A DNA stretch of 64,000 nt from Natrialbaceae archaeon (GCA_003559215.1 PWMF01000003.1:1-64000), one strand, 5' to 3'; counted from the first letter of the stretch, positions 43,692 to 53,492 are shown. The notes: a model not told the origin generated them from the sequence alone. Translations and numbers: made by a program.

Positions 43692-46600
43692 TCAGTCGTT
43701 GCGGCCCGGCGCGTCGCCGCTTCGTCCGGGCGCCTCGTCGCTTCGACCGCGACCGGGGTGGTCGTCGCCGGCACCATACCCCTGCACGTCGCGGGCGAGT
43801 TCCCGGAACGTCTCCTGATCGACCGTCCTCCCGCCGGTACCGGGGACCGGGTCCCCGCTCTGTCGGTACTCGCGGGCGGTGTGGAGATCGTCAGGCGTCG
43901 GCGGCTCCTCGTCGACGATGGCCCCGCGGACGCTCATCACTTCCTCTTCTTCCTCCTCGCTCCCGAGTTCCAGGTAGGGGATTTCGGCGACCGAGTCCGC
44001 AGTGTAGGCGAGTGCCTCCTCGCGGGAGACGTCCTCCGGCGTCGCCATGTCGATCACGCGCGGCGCGTTCTCGCTTTCGGCGCCGCCAAACTGCCACTCG
44101 CTTGCGGTCTCCTCGACCTGTCTGATGCCGCCGGGGCCGTAGCCGTCGTGGCCGAACACCAGTGGGGCGAACGCGAGCTCCTCGAGGTCGCTCTCGAAGG
44201 CGTCGGCAGGCACCCGCAGGACGATCGCGTTTTCGGGCTCGTAACCCTCGAGCTCGAGTCCCGATAGGTCGTCTCCGTCGGCCCGCTCGAACGCCGTCCA
44301 CTCGAAGTTCGCGGCAAGCCGGTAGTGGTGTTCGTCGACAAAGCCGGCGTTGACGCCGTCTCGAGCGTCTGTCGTTCCGCCCTCGCCATCGGGGTCGTGG
44401 ACGTACAGCTGGACGTGGGGGAGCGAGAAGCCGTCGTCACCGCCCCACGGATCGTGGAACTCCTCGACCATCCGGAACGCGAACGTGTACTCTTCGTCGC
44501 TCTCGTAGAGGTCGACGGCGTCGAGGTCGAGCGATCCCTTCGGAATCTCGTCGACGGTCGGATACTCGTAGTTTCCGGGGCCGCGGTCGGTCCCCTCGCC
44601 GACCTCGAACCGTGCGATCCGCTCGCCGCGGAAGACGGTGTTTCGAACCCCTGATTCGGCGCTGACGAACGGGACGGTCGCGCGCTCGTCCTCGTCGTAC
44701 GCCAGGGCGTCGGCGTTCGTGACGCCGTCCGGCGTGATCGCGTCAAGTACGTTGTGACGGGTGCCATCAGCTTCGTCGCCGAATTCGGCGTCCTCGAAGA
44801 CCCACTCGCCGCCGTCGGCGGTGACGGGGCGGGCGCCGCCGGGACCCTCGCCGTCGAAACCGAGCACTAGAGGAGCGAACTCGAGGTCCTCGAACGCGGC
44901 GTCGAAGGTGTTTGCAGGAACGTCGAAGACGATCTCGTTCGCCTCCGGATCGGCCGAGACGTCGACGGCCATCCCGTCGCTGCCGTCGGCGGGATCGAGC
45001 CAACCGCCCCACTCCCCGGTGCCCATGATCTCGTAGTGGTAGGGTTGTTCGAAGGTGACGCCGACGCCGTCGCGGTTCGGCTCGGTACGTCCCTGTTCGT
45101 CGGGTGCGCCGGGGTCGTGAACGTAGAGCTGCGGGAACTGCACCGAGAACCCGCCCTCGAGGCCCCAGACGTTCTCGAGGGCGGCGACCTCGAGGGCGAA
45201 CTCGTAGCTGTCGCCCTCCTCGCGGACCTCGAGGCCGTGGAGATCGAACGCACCCGCGGCGAAGTCGTCGCTCGTCGGGTACTCGTACCAGCCGGGGCCG
45301 TGATCGTCACCTGTGGCGTCGGACCACTGCGCCACTAGCTCGGACACCGGCTCGAAGTCCGGCGTCTCGAGGAGAGCGACGGTGTCGACCTCGACGGTCA
45401 TCGTTCCGTTCTCGCTTCCGGTGGCTATCTCGCTGCCGGAGACGAGATCGTACCCATCGACCGTCTCTCTGATCTCGATTTCGACGGGCTCGGCCTCGTA
45501 GTTGATCGCGATGAGGGCTTTTTCGGGACCGTCGACGTCGTCTATTCCGCTCGCGTCCCGCCCGAACACGAGAACGTGGTTTCCGCCGGCGTCGTACCAG
45601 TCGTCACGGACCTCGGCCTCGGTCTGCAAGACGGTGTGGTCGTGGTAGAGCTCGATCAGGTCGCGGTAGAACGCGAGATGGTCGACGTCGAACTCGTCGC
45701 CCCAGTTCATAAACGCCCGGCGCATGTCGTCAGGCTGGACGTCACCGTCGTCGCGCGGATCGTCCTCGCCGCGGTGGCGCTGGGTACCGTACTTGCTGAT
45801 CTCGCGTTCCTGGCCGTAGTAGATCGCCGGGACGCCCGGTAGCGTGACGGTCGCCGCCCAGGTCGCCCGCTGGATCTTCGAGGCGTAGCCCTCGTCGTCG
45901 TACGCGTCGAGCGCAGCGTCGAGGACGCGTTCTTCGTCGTGGTTCTCGATGCAGTTGTAGAACAGCGCCTTGTCCGGAAAGCCGTCGTTCGCCCGTCCTT
46001 CCACGGCGTCGAGGAAGCCGCCGGCGTCGCCGTGACCCTGCCCGATCGCGAGGGCGGTGTCAGTAAAGGCCACCTTGTCGTAGTGCATGTCGAACTCGTT
46101 TTCGGCGAAGCCGGCGTCGTTCGGGATCGATTCGTCGAACAGCAACACCTCGCCGTCGTGTGCGTGGACGACCTCGCGGAACTCCTTCCAGAAGCTGTGC
46201 GGGACGCCCCACGCGATGTCACAGCGCAGCCCGTCGACGCCGATTTCGCCGGTCCAGAACTCCGCGAACGCGAGCATGTACTCCCGCACCGCGAGGTTCT
46301 CGTAGTTCCAGTTGGGCATCACCATCAGGTCCCAGAAGCCGGTCGGCCGCGGGGAGGGCTCGAGGATGGTGCCGTCGTCGAAGTACTCGTGGCCGTCGGC
46401 GACCCGGTCGGCTTCGACGCGGTCGAACCAGTCGAACTGGCGCGAGTCCTCGTCCCACTCTGTGACCTGCGGGAAGTCCCACCAGGTGTCTTCGACGTCG
46501 CCTTCCTTCTCGGCGATCGTCTCCTGGAATAGGCCGTTGAACCGGCCGGCGTGGTTGATGACGGTGTCGAAGACCACTTTGATATCCCGTTCGTGGCAGG

Positions 46601-47771
46601 CCGAGACGAACTCTCGGTAGGCCTCGAGGGGATCCGTTCCGTCGGGGGCGAGATCCGGCGCGATATCGAAGTAGTCGATCGTGTCATAGCCGTGGGGTCC
46701 GCCGCCCACGATGAATCCCTCGTTTTGCATTCGCGAGCTCACCGAAGGAACGACCGGCGTCAGCCAGATGGCGTCGATCCCCAGTTCCTCGAGGTAGTCG
46801 AGTCCCGCCGCGCCGAGGTCCTCGTCGCCACGGATCAGGACGTCGAAGTCGGTCGCGAACCGCTCGCCGGCCCACGAGCGGGTGAAAATCTGGTAGACGA
46901 CGGCGTCGCTGGCCCACTCGGGCGGGCGGTTCGGCAGGGCGACCGAGCCGTCGGAGTCGAGTTCGACCGTATCGAGGACACTGTAGGCCGCCCCGTCCCA
47001 CGCGGCGGCGTGGACGCGAGCCGACTCGCCATCGAGCGCAGCCGCGTCGACGGTCGCCTCGTGGCCGTCGGTCTCGAGGTCGTCCGTTGTCAGCGAGTCG
47101 CGGTCGTCCGCGAGGAAGACGACCTCGAGGTCGTCGTCGCCAGCGCTCGAGTTGGGGGCCGTCTGCGGGTTCGACTCGAGGACGAACCGCTCGTCGTCGT
47201 CGTCGTACGCGCCCTCGAGTTCAACGCGCGGTCTCGGTCCGTCGCCCTCGGGGAAGGCGTGGATCGTCAACTCGTGTATTTCGCCGGTCTCGTCCTCGAG
47301 TTCGAGAACGTAGGTACCGGGCGCGTCAGCCTCGAACTCGGCGACGGTATCTCGACCCTCATCGTAGCGATCCTCGTCGTTTTCTTCGCTCGGGGAGGCG
47401 AACGTCAGTTCGGCGTCGCTTCCGTCAGGGCGCTCGGCGATCGACCACTCGAAGTCAGCTGCGTCGTAGTTCTCCGGGTCGGGATCCGGACTTGCACCGG
47501 GCGCAAGGTTGTCTCGGTCGCCGTAGACGCCCTGCTCGTGGCCGTCGACCTCGCCGATAAAAACGGGGTTCGTGAGCTTCTCGCCGACCGAGACGAACCG
47601 TGGATGGCCGGGATGTCGCGAGCGCTCGACCGTCGGCGAGAATTCGCGATCGAGGACGAACTGATCGTCCTCGAGCGCGGTCGCGCCCGATCCCGCGACT
47701 GAAAACGCCCCGAGTCCGGCGAGTCCGCCGAGCACGGTTCGCCTGGGGAACCCCGACCGCCGCGAGGTCAT
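43692..47771 (-). CDS. secreted GH13 alpha-amylase-family enzyme with two C-terminal glucodextranase/DOMON-like domains
   Basis: Tat signal FPRRTVLGG; VVYQIFTRSWAGE, GLRCDIAWG, LLFDESIPND, CIENHDEERVL; duplicated GPGxYEYPT...FSxPxxQLYVHDP modules. Confidence 0.93.
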   Translation of the reverse strand: MTSRRSGFPRRTVLGGLAGLGAFSVAGSGATALEDDQFVLDREFSPTVERSRHPGHPRFVSVGEKLTNPVFIGEVDGHEQGVYGDRDNLAPGASPDPDPENYDAADFEWSIAERPDGSDAELTFASPSEENDEDRYDEGRDTVAEFEADAPGTYVLELEDETGEIHELTIHAFPEGDGPRPRVELEGAYDDDDERFVLESNPQTAPNSSAGDDDLEVVFLADDRDSLTTDDLETDGHEATVDAAALDGESARVHAAAWDGAAYSVLDTVELDSDGSVALPNRPPEWASDAVVYQIFTRSWAGERFATDFDVLIRGDEDLGAAGLDYLEELGIDAIWLTPVVPSVSSRMQNEGFIVGGGPHGYDTIDYFDIAPDLAPDGTDPLEAYREFVSACHERDIKVVFDTVINHAGRFNGLFQETIAEKEGDVEDTWWDFPQVTEWDEDSRQFDWFDRVEADRVADGHEYFDDGTILEPSPRPTGFWDLMVMPNWNYENLAVREYMLAFAEFWTGEIGVDGLRCDIAWGVPHSFWKEFREVVHAHDGEVLLFDESIPNDAGFAENEFDMHYDKVAFTDTALAIGQGHGDAGGFLDAVEGRANDGFPDKALFYNCIENHDEERVLDAALDAYDDEGYASKIQRATWAATVTLPGVPAIYYGQEREISKYGTQRHRGEDDPRDDGDVQPDDMRRAFMNWGDEFDVDHLAFYRDLIELYHDHTVLQTEAEVRDDWYDAGGNHVLVFGRDASGIDDVDGPEKALIAINYEAEPVEIEIRETVDGYDLVSGSEIATGSENGTMTVEVDTVALLETPDFEPVSELVAQWSDATGDDHGPGWYEYPTSDDFAAGAFDLHGLEVREEGDSYEFALEVAALENVWGLEGGFSVQFPQLYVHDPGAPDEQGRTEPNRDGVGVTFEQPYHYEIMGTGEWGGWLDPADGSDGMAVDVSADPEANEIVFDVPANTFDAAFEDLEFAPLVLGFDGEGPGGARPVTADGGEWVFEDAEFGDEADGTRHNVLDAITPDGVTNADALAYDEDERATVPFVSAESGVRNTVFRGERIARFEVGEGTDRGPGNYEYPTVDEIPKGSLDLDAVDLYESDEEYTFAFRMVEEFHDPWGGDDGFSLPHVQLYVHDPDGEGGTTDARDGVNAGFVDEHHYRLAANFEWTAFERADGDDLSGLELEGYEPENAIVLRVPADAFESDLEELAFAPLVFGHDGYGPGGIRQVEETASEWQFGGAESENAPRVIDMATPEDVSREEALAYTADSVAEIPYLELGSEEEEEEVMSVRGAIVDEEPPTPDDLHTAREYRQSGDPVPGTGGRTVDQETFRELARDVQGYGAGDDHPGRGRSDEAPGRSGDAPGRND

Positions 47772-47883
47772 CGTTGCCTCCGGCCGACGGTTTCCTTCGG
47801 GCGTAGAGTCGTTTCAGTAACGCCAGGTTGAAACTGATCCCATGATAGTTGATGATACATCTAAAGTGTGATTACATATTACA

Positions 47884-47914
47884 ACATATATAGATTGGCG
47901 TACCTGTCGTACGC
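47884..47914 (-). promoter_or_regulatory. candidate amylase promoter: TATA-like CTATATATG preceded by GCGTAC-N5-GTACGC
   Basis: On the - strand: GCGTAC GACAG GTACGC CAAT CTATATATGTTG..., about 115-145 nt upstream of the amylase start at 47771. Confidence 0.5.
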
Positions 47915-48037
47915 TTCCGTGATCAAGGAGGCGACAACGGGAGCTATCGCCGCTCGAGATGCGTTCTCGACCGCCGGCGTTGCGGGTCAGTTCCCCGCTT
48001 TCGCGTCGCAATTACCGGAAGTCGAATCCGCGAAGAA

Positions 48038-48895
48038 CTAGAGTTCGGCCGCGATCGACGGTGCAACCGATGCCGCGCTGTACTGGCGTTCTATCGTGTC
48101 GGTGCCGTAGATCGCCTCGACGCCGGCTCTCGAGAGCTTCGTGACGGCGTCGCGGGCGAGCAACGGGTGGACGCAGGTGACGAACACCCGGCCGACCCCC
48201 CGTTCGCCGAGGACGCCGACGGCCTCGCTCATCGTCGACCCCGTCGCGATGATGTCGTCGGTGACGACCACGTCCCGGTCGCCAACCGTGACGTCGCTCG
48301 GGGAGATCTCGACCTCGGTCCCCGAGAGGCGGGTCTTCTCGAAGTAGTCTGTCGCGCCCGCACCGTAGGCGTCCCGAACCGTCTCGGCGAGTTCGATCGC
48401 GCCCGCGTCGGGCGAGAGGAAGACGGGATCCTCGAGATCAGCCGGGAGGGGATCGGCCAGCCGATCGGCCGCGTCGACGGCGGTTGCCGAGGGCTCGAAG
48501 AACTCGCAGATCGATTTCTCGTGTGGGTTGACGGTGAGCACGCGATCTGTTCCGGTCGAGACGGCCCGCGCGACGGCTCGCGCCGAGATCGGGTGGCCCG
48601 CCTCGAAGGCCTTGTCCTGGCGACCGTAGCCCATATACGGCAACACCGTCACTACCTCGTCGGCACCGGCCTCCCGGACGGCGTCCTGGAGCTGGAGCAC
48701 CTCGAGGTGGGCGTCGCTCGAGGTCGTCGAGGCGACGACGATCGCCCGATCGACGTCGCGGTCGGCGACGTCGGGGGCGGCCGCGAGCAGTTCGCCGTCG
48801 GGGAAGCGGTCGTACTCGACGGCGGCGAGCGGTTCCTCGAGTTCGCGGGCGAGGGCCGCGCCGAGGGCCTGTGAGGTGGATCCGCTGACGATCAT
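48038..48895 (-). CDS. prs: ribose-phosphate diphosphokinase
   Basis: MIVSGSTSQALGAALARELEEPLAAVEYDRFPDGE...VLPYMGYGRQDKAF, VFLSPDAGAIELAE, DRDVVVTDDIIATGSTM. Confidence 0.96.
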   Translation of the reverse strand: MIVSGSTSQALGAALARELEEPLAAVEYDRFPDGELLAAAPDVADRDVDRAIVVASTTSSDAHLEVLQLQDAVREAGADEVVTVLPYMGYGRQDKAFEAGHPISARAVARAVSTGTDRVLTVNPHEKSICEFFEPSATAVDAADRLADPLPADLEDPVFLSPDAGAIELAETVRDAYGAGATDYFEKTRLSGTEVEISPSDVTVGDRDVVVTDDIIATGSTMSEAVGVLGERGVGRVFVTCVHPLLARDAVTKLSRAGVEAIYGTDTIERQYSAASVAPSIAAEL

Positions 48896-49007
48896 ACTCG
48901 TTGCCACAGCGCCGCGGGTAAACCCGTTTTCGTTCTCGGTGCCGGCGTCGCCACCGGCTCGGCGGGACGGAAGGGCTACGGCCGCGCCGACCGTAGCCGG
49001 CGAACGG

Positions 49008-49928
49008 ATGGAATCCGAGACGGTCGACCGAATCGTCGAGGCCGCCCTCGAGACCGAACTGCGCTCGAGTCGCCGTCCCGATCCGGGTTCGGTCGCCGAC
49101 ACGCTCGTCCTCGAGCTAGCGGACGACCCGGAGACGGCGGCCTGCAAGCGCGGCGGCGCCAGCGTCTGGACGGGCGACGTGATCGAGCCCCTGGTCGTCG
49201 ACCTCGTCGGCGCGGCGACCGATCTTCCGGTTCCCGAGGTGTTCGCCTCGGGTTCGCTCGTCGGACCGTCCGACGGCGGGCCCGATCGATGGGCCCTCTA
49301 CGAGTACCTGTCGGGCCGAAGTCCCGGCTCCGAGTATCCGGGTCTCGAGCCGGCGGTCCGCGGGCGGCTCGTTCGGGAGGCCGGCGAACTATTGGGTCGG
49401 CTCCACGCGACGGCCTCGCTCGCGTTCGACCGCGTCGGCGGGCTCGCCCGCGAGGGATCGGCGCTCCGACTGTGCGAAGCCGAGGGCTGGCACGCGATGG
49501 ATCCGGGGCAGGGACTCGAGGTCCTCCCGGTTCCGCTGGCCGGCGACCCGGACTGTCGGCCGGTGCTCACCCACGGCGACTACCAGCCTTCGAACCTGCT
49601 GATCGACGCCTCCGGGTCGATTACGGGCGTCCTCGACTGGGGAAACGCCCACGTCACCCACGCCGAGTACGCGCTGGCCCGCGCCGAGGCCCGGTTCGTC
49701 GACGTCCACGCGCGGGAACTCGAGCCGCGAGAGCGCGCGCGAATCCGACAAGCGTTCCGGTCCGGATACACGCGGGCGGTTCGGCTCGAGCCCGGAATCG
49801 ATCGCCGACTCCGGACGTACAAGCTGCTCTGGCTCGCGCAGTCGACGGCGAACTACGGGCGGATCGCTCGTAGCGCTCGCGGTCGCCGACAGCTGTGGCG
49901 GCAGTGCCGTCGGCTGCTCGAGGCGTAG
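49008..49928 (+). CDS. APH-family phosphotransferase
   Basis: MESETVDRIVEAALETELRSSRR...; LTHGDYQPSNLLIDASGSITGVLDWGNAHVTHAEYALARAEARF. Confidence 0.9.
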   Translation: MESETVDRIVEAALETELRSSRRPDPGSVADTLVLELADDPETAACKRGGASVWTGDVIEPLVVDLVGAATDLPVPEVFASGSLVGPSDGGPDRWALYEYLSGRSPGSEYPGLEPAVRGRLVREAGELLGRLHATASLAFDRVGGLAREGSALRLCEAEGWHAMDPGQGLEVLPVPLAGDPDCRPVLTHGDYQPSNLLIDASGSITGVLDWGNAHVTHAEYALARAEARFVDVHARELEPRERARIRQAFRSGYTRAVRLEPGIDRRLRTYKLLWLAQSTANYGRIARSARGRRQLWRQCRRLLEA

Positions 49929-49971
49929 CTCCGTCGGCGGATTTATCCGCGATTTGCCCGAAGGGAGAGGT

Positions 49972-50949
49972 ATGAACGATCGACGGGCCGACGAGGGATC
50001 GCTCGAGTCGACCGAGGCGGATCGGTCGACGCGGGCCAACGAGTCGGCGAGCGAGCGACGCGAACCGCGTGACCCTGGGAGCCGAGAGACCCCATCGAGT
50101 CAGCCGCCGGATCCCGACCGGAGCGGGACGGAGCCGGGGCCGGGAACGGATCCGAACCGCGGCTGGGCGACCCTCGCGTTCGCGCTAGCGCTGGTCTCGT
50201 TCGTGACGGCGGGGGCGACGGCTGCGATCCACGATCTCACTACGGCCGCGGCCGGGGCTGCCGTGCTCGCACTCGCGTTCGCCGCACTCGGCGCGGTCGC
50301 GCTGACCGAGGGCTCCGGCGTGGCCGCGTCCCTCGCGGAGGGGTGGGCCGAACACCGTCTCTACGTCTGGTTCGCGACGGCGCTGTTCGGCGGCGGCGTC
50401 GTCCTCGGGGCCGCTCTCGTCGCCGCGGGGATCGACCTCACGGAGCTGTTCCTCGAGCTTCTAAGCGAGGAGTTCGGCGACGAGGAACTCGTCGACGACG
50501 AGCTCGCCGAGGGCGGCGGGATCGAGCTTTCGGCGACGTTCTTCCTCGTCCAGAACACGCCGCCGTTTCTGGCGGCGATCTTCGGGGCGCTCACGCTCGG
50601 ACTGGTGACAACAATTATCATGGTCTTTAACGGGATCATCGTCGGCAACATCGCAGTCGTCACCGGTCTCGAGGTCGGATTCGGTCCGATCGTCGCCTTG
50701 CTCGCACCCCACGGGATTTTCGAGCTTCCGGCGCTGTTCATCGCTGCGGGCGTGGGCTTTCGGTTCCTCCATCGGGCCGGCCAGCGGCTCGTCGGCTCGC
50801 GCGACTCGCTGTTCACGAAGACCTACGTCTATCGGACCACCCTTCTCGTCGTATTCGGCTGGCTGTTGCTCGCCTTGGCGGCGTTCGTCGAGGCCTACCT
50901 GACGATCGTGATCGCGGAGACGCTGTTCCCGGAGCTGGCCGAACCGTGA
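49972..50949 (+). CDS. stage II sporulation protein M (SpoIIM/DUF95) family membrane protein
   Basis: VQNTPPFLAAIFGALTLGLVTTIIMVFNGIIVGNIAVV..., LAPHGIFELPALFIAAGVGFRF. Confidence 0.92.
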   Translation: MNDRRADEGSLESTEADRSTRANESASERREPRDPGSRETPSSQPPDPDRSGTEPGPGTDPNRGWATLAFALALVSFVTAGATAAIHDLTTAAAGAAVLALAFAALGAVALTEGSGVAASLAEGWAEHRLYVWFATALFGGGVVLGAALVAAGIDLTELFLELLSEEFGDEELVDDELAEGGGIELSATFFLVQNTPPFLAAIFGALTLGLVTTIIMVFNGIIVGNIAVVTGLEVGFGPIVALLAPHGIFELPALFIAAGVGFRFLHRAGQRLVGSRDSLFTKTYVYRTTLLVVFGWLLLALAAFVEAYLTIVIAETLFPELAEP

Positions 50950-51301
50950 CTGATCGATCCGATTTCGTTGCACCGCGCTTCGCTACGGACTGGCCGATCC
51001 ACAGTGTGGTGGCGCGCGCTGTCGGTCAGTTCGAACGACGGTGAGAAGCGATCGATCGAACTGTGGAAGGGATGAGTACGTGAGCGATCGGCGACCCGTG
51101 AGCGTACGACTCGGCTGAGGAGGGCGTGGAAAGTCTCCGTTGCCAGCCCAACTGTAGTAATTCACGGAAATCCTTGCTCACAGGGCCGAGTGATAACGAA
51201 GATCGACGGATGGGGGCTGGCTCCAGTAGTTCGTACTGCAAATATTTTCAACTTCTACGACAGTACACTTCGGCCTCGACCGCGTCGCGGAACACCTCTG
51301 T

Positions 51302-51790
51302 TCACATCGCAAACTCGTTGCCACACTCGGTGCAGGTGAACTCGAATCGACCCTCCGAATTAATCCTCGTCGCGTGTGGAACTTCCCCCTCACACTCCCG
51401 GCATGACACCACCGATTCGAGTTCCTCCCAGTCGTGGGTCGAGCCGGGTGCGCCCATCGCCCAGCCGATAACCTCGTTTCCGTTCTCTTTTTTCGCGTAG
51501 CCCATCTGGAACTCTCCGGGTTCGAATCTGATGACTTCCCCTCCCTCGACGGTCATCTGTTCGCGCTCCTTGCCGACCTCGAACACCGCCGTTCCCTCTT
51601 CGATGTAGAAGACTTCTTCCTGATCGTGATGCGTGTGAAGCCCCCCGGAGAAGGAATCGCCCGGCGTGAGTTCGAAGTAGTTCATCGCAAAGTGGTCGGT
51701 TCCGAGTGCGTCCGAGACCGGTCGGCGCACGTCGTGAACTTGCATCGGGTTGACCTCGTTTCGCACGTCATCGATGGTTACTTTCTCCAT
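51302..51790 (-). CDS. cupin-domain protein with C-terminal zinc-ribbon-like motif
   Basis: NYFELTPGDSFSGGLHTHHDQEEVFYIEEGTAVFEVG...; CxxC pairs SCREC and CTECG. Confidence 0.9.
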   Translation of the reverse strand: MEKVTIDDVRNEVNPMQVHDVRRPVSDALGTDHFAMNYFELTPGDSFSGGLHTHHDQEEVFYIEEGTAVFEVGKEREQMTVEGGEVIRFEPGEFQMGYAKKENGNEVIGWAMGAPGSTHDWEELESVVSCRECEGEVPHATRINSEGRFEFTCTECGNEFAM

Positions 51791-51867
51791 ACGGAAAGTT
51801 ACCGGGCGAGCCGAGTTAATGATGTCGACTAATCGGGGTGGATCAGTTAACAGTATAAAACAGAGTG

Positions 51868-52075
51868 CAAGCTTGTCTTTTGAGACACCTCGATGGGGCG
51901 AGAGCCACGGCCGCACCGGCGAGCCGTGACTCTCGTAGATATTGATATGGCGTCTTCAGCAGCGTATTCACTGTCGCTGTGGACGACGTATTGTCGGTCG
52001 GACTTGTCGCCGTCAGCTAGTGGCTCACACGCCCGAAATCCGTCGGTGTAGACGGCCAGCGACTCCTGCTACACC
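51868..52075 (-). mobile_element. decayed C-terminal fragment of an IS1595/ISXO2-like transposase
   Basis: Reverse strand reads *QESLAVYTDGFRACEPLADGDKSDRQYVVHSDSEYAAEDA, then after a frameshift NIYESHGSPVRPWLSPHRGVSKDKL; matches remembered haloarchaeal ISXO2-like C-termini. Confidence 0.7.
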
Positions 52076-52194
52076 AGGTTCGCTGTGGCTGCTTCCGACA
52101 CGAAGCGGTGGATTGGGAACAGATCGGGCACCGCTGGCGCGGTGCTCTTATTCTCTTCGACCTTCAGATACAGCTCCACGATCAACGATCTGCT

Positions 52195-53208
52195 TCACGA
52201 GGGATCGAAAAACTCGATCGCGTCGCCGAACTCGAGCGGGACCGATCCCTTCCGGTAGCCCTCGACGTGCCCGTCGGGGCGGGCGCGGTAGACCACCGCG
52301 GGGCGGTGTCGCAGGTCGGGCTGTTCGCCTCGCACTGCAGCCCAGGTGTCGTCCCGAAAGCTCGAGCAGTCGACGAACAACACGGCGCCCCCACCGTGTT
52401 CGGCGAGCTGGCCGTTGGTCTTCGTCTCGGCGGTGTCCCGAACGGCGGCGGCGGGGCCGGCCGCGGCCCGGTTGGCCGGCGGCTGGGGTCGGGTCACCTC
52501 GACGAGGCGGTTCGTTTCCTCGTCCTCGGCCCGGTAGTCCAGAGAGTGTCCGGTCGTCACCTCGATCTCGGGGGTGACCTCGTAGCCCGCGTCGGTGAGG
52601 ATCTTCGCAGCGATGAACTCGCCCATCGCGGCGCTCATCCGGACGCGGTCGACGTGGTTGCTGGTGCCCAGCTTACCGGCCATGGTCGGTCGGTAGTCGT
52701 CGAGCACGCCGCTCTCGAGGAAGTTCTCGAAGTAACGGGTCGCCTCGCGGCGACCGGCGTCGGGAAAGCCCGCGGCGTGCTCGCGGAAGAAGGCTCGCGT
52801 GGAGTCTCGCCCGTCCTTCGACATGAAGACGGGCAAGAAAAACCACGAGAGGTAGGGGTAGTCGGCGAGCCACGGATCGGTCTCGTGGAGGGTTGCGAGC
52901 AGCTCCCGCTGGTTCCACCGGGCGACGTGGTAGGGAACGTCGTTCCAGCCGAACTTGTCGGTCTTCCACAGCGAGGAGGGGGTCTCCGTGTTGCCCATCC
53001 AGTAGGCTTCCTCGCCGTTGCGGGCGAACAGTGCGAGGTCGCCGTTTTGCATCTCGAAACGATGCGTCTCCCAATCTGCGCCGATATCGAATCGCGGGGC
53101 CGCGGCTCGAGCGCCGATGTTCGAGCGAAGCGGACCCAGTATCTCCTGTCGGACTCGTTGCTCGCTCCAGCGGGCGGGCGAGTAACGAAAGCGAAGCGGC
53201 CGTGCCAC
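52195..53208 (-). CDS. haloarchaeal DUF5784-like protein
   Basis: MARPLRFRYSPARWSEQRVRQEILGPLRSNIGARAAAPRFDIGADWETHRFEMQNGDLALFARNGEEAYWMGNTETPSSLWKTDKFGW...; family number recalled. Confidence 0.75.
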   Translation of the reverse strand: MARPLRFRYSPARWSEQRVRQEILGPLRSNIGARAAAPRFDIGADWETHRFEMQNGDLALFARNGEEAYWMGNTETPSSLWKTDKFGWNDVPYHVARWNQRELLATLHETDPWLADYPYLSWFFLPVFMSKDGRDSTRAFFREHAAGFPDAGRREATRYFENFLESGVLDDYRPTMAGKLGTSNHVDRVRMSAAMGEFIAAKILTDAGYEVTPEIEVTTGHSLDYRAEDEETNRLVEVTRPQPPANRAAAGPAAAVRDTAETKTNGQLAEHGGGAVLFVDCSSFRDDTWAAVRGEQPDLRHRPAVVYRARPDGHVEGYRKGSVPLEFGDAIEFFDPS

Positions 53209-53318
53209 GCCGATAGATTGTGTCCGGGTGGGTATATACTGTTCGCTGACGGGACGGCGGGGGTGTGGGTCACCGTTACATTGATAAGCATCAGCTGCCT
53301 ACGATGTGTATACTTACC

Positions 53319-53492
53319 ATGTCAATGGGTGCCTATGACGAAGACGAACACGAGCGGCGCGAGGCGCAGGCCTCGCGGGTGGACGCGGATTTCGACGACG
53401 AGCGGACGATCTACCACGGTCAGGTCGAGTACGACGCCGGCGAGTCGGCCGAGGAGCTGCTGAGCAAGTTCGAGGAGATCAAGTCGAACTAA
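53319..53492 (+). CDS. DUF5786-like small acidic protein
   Basis: MSMGAYDEDEHERREAQASRVDADFDDERTIYHGQVEYDAGESAEELLSKFEEIKSN. Confidence 0.75.
   Translation: MSMGAYDEDEHERREAQASRVDADFDDERTIYHGQVEYDAGESAEELLSKFEEIKSN

Noticed and set aside
50950-51300. Possible additional genes or transposase between SpoIIM and the cupin gene
   Set aside because: Short ORFs in both strands have no recognizable motifs and no support; treated as intergenic or degraded DNA.
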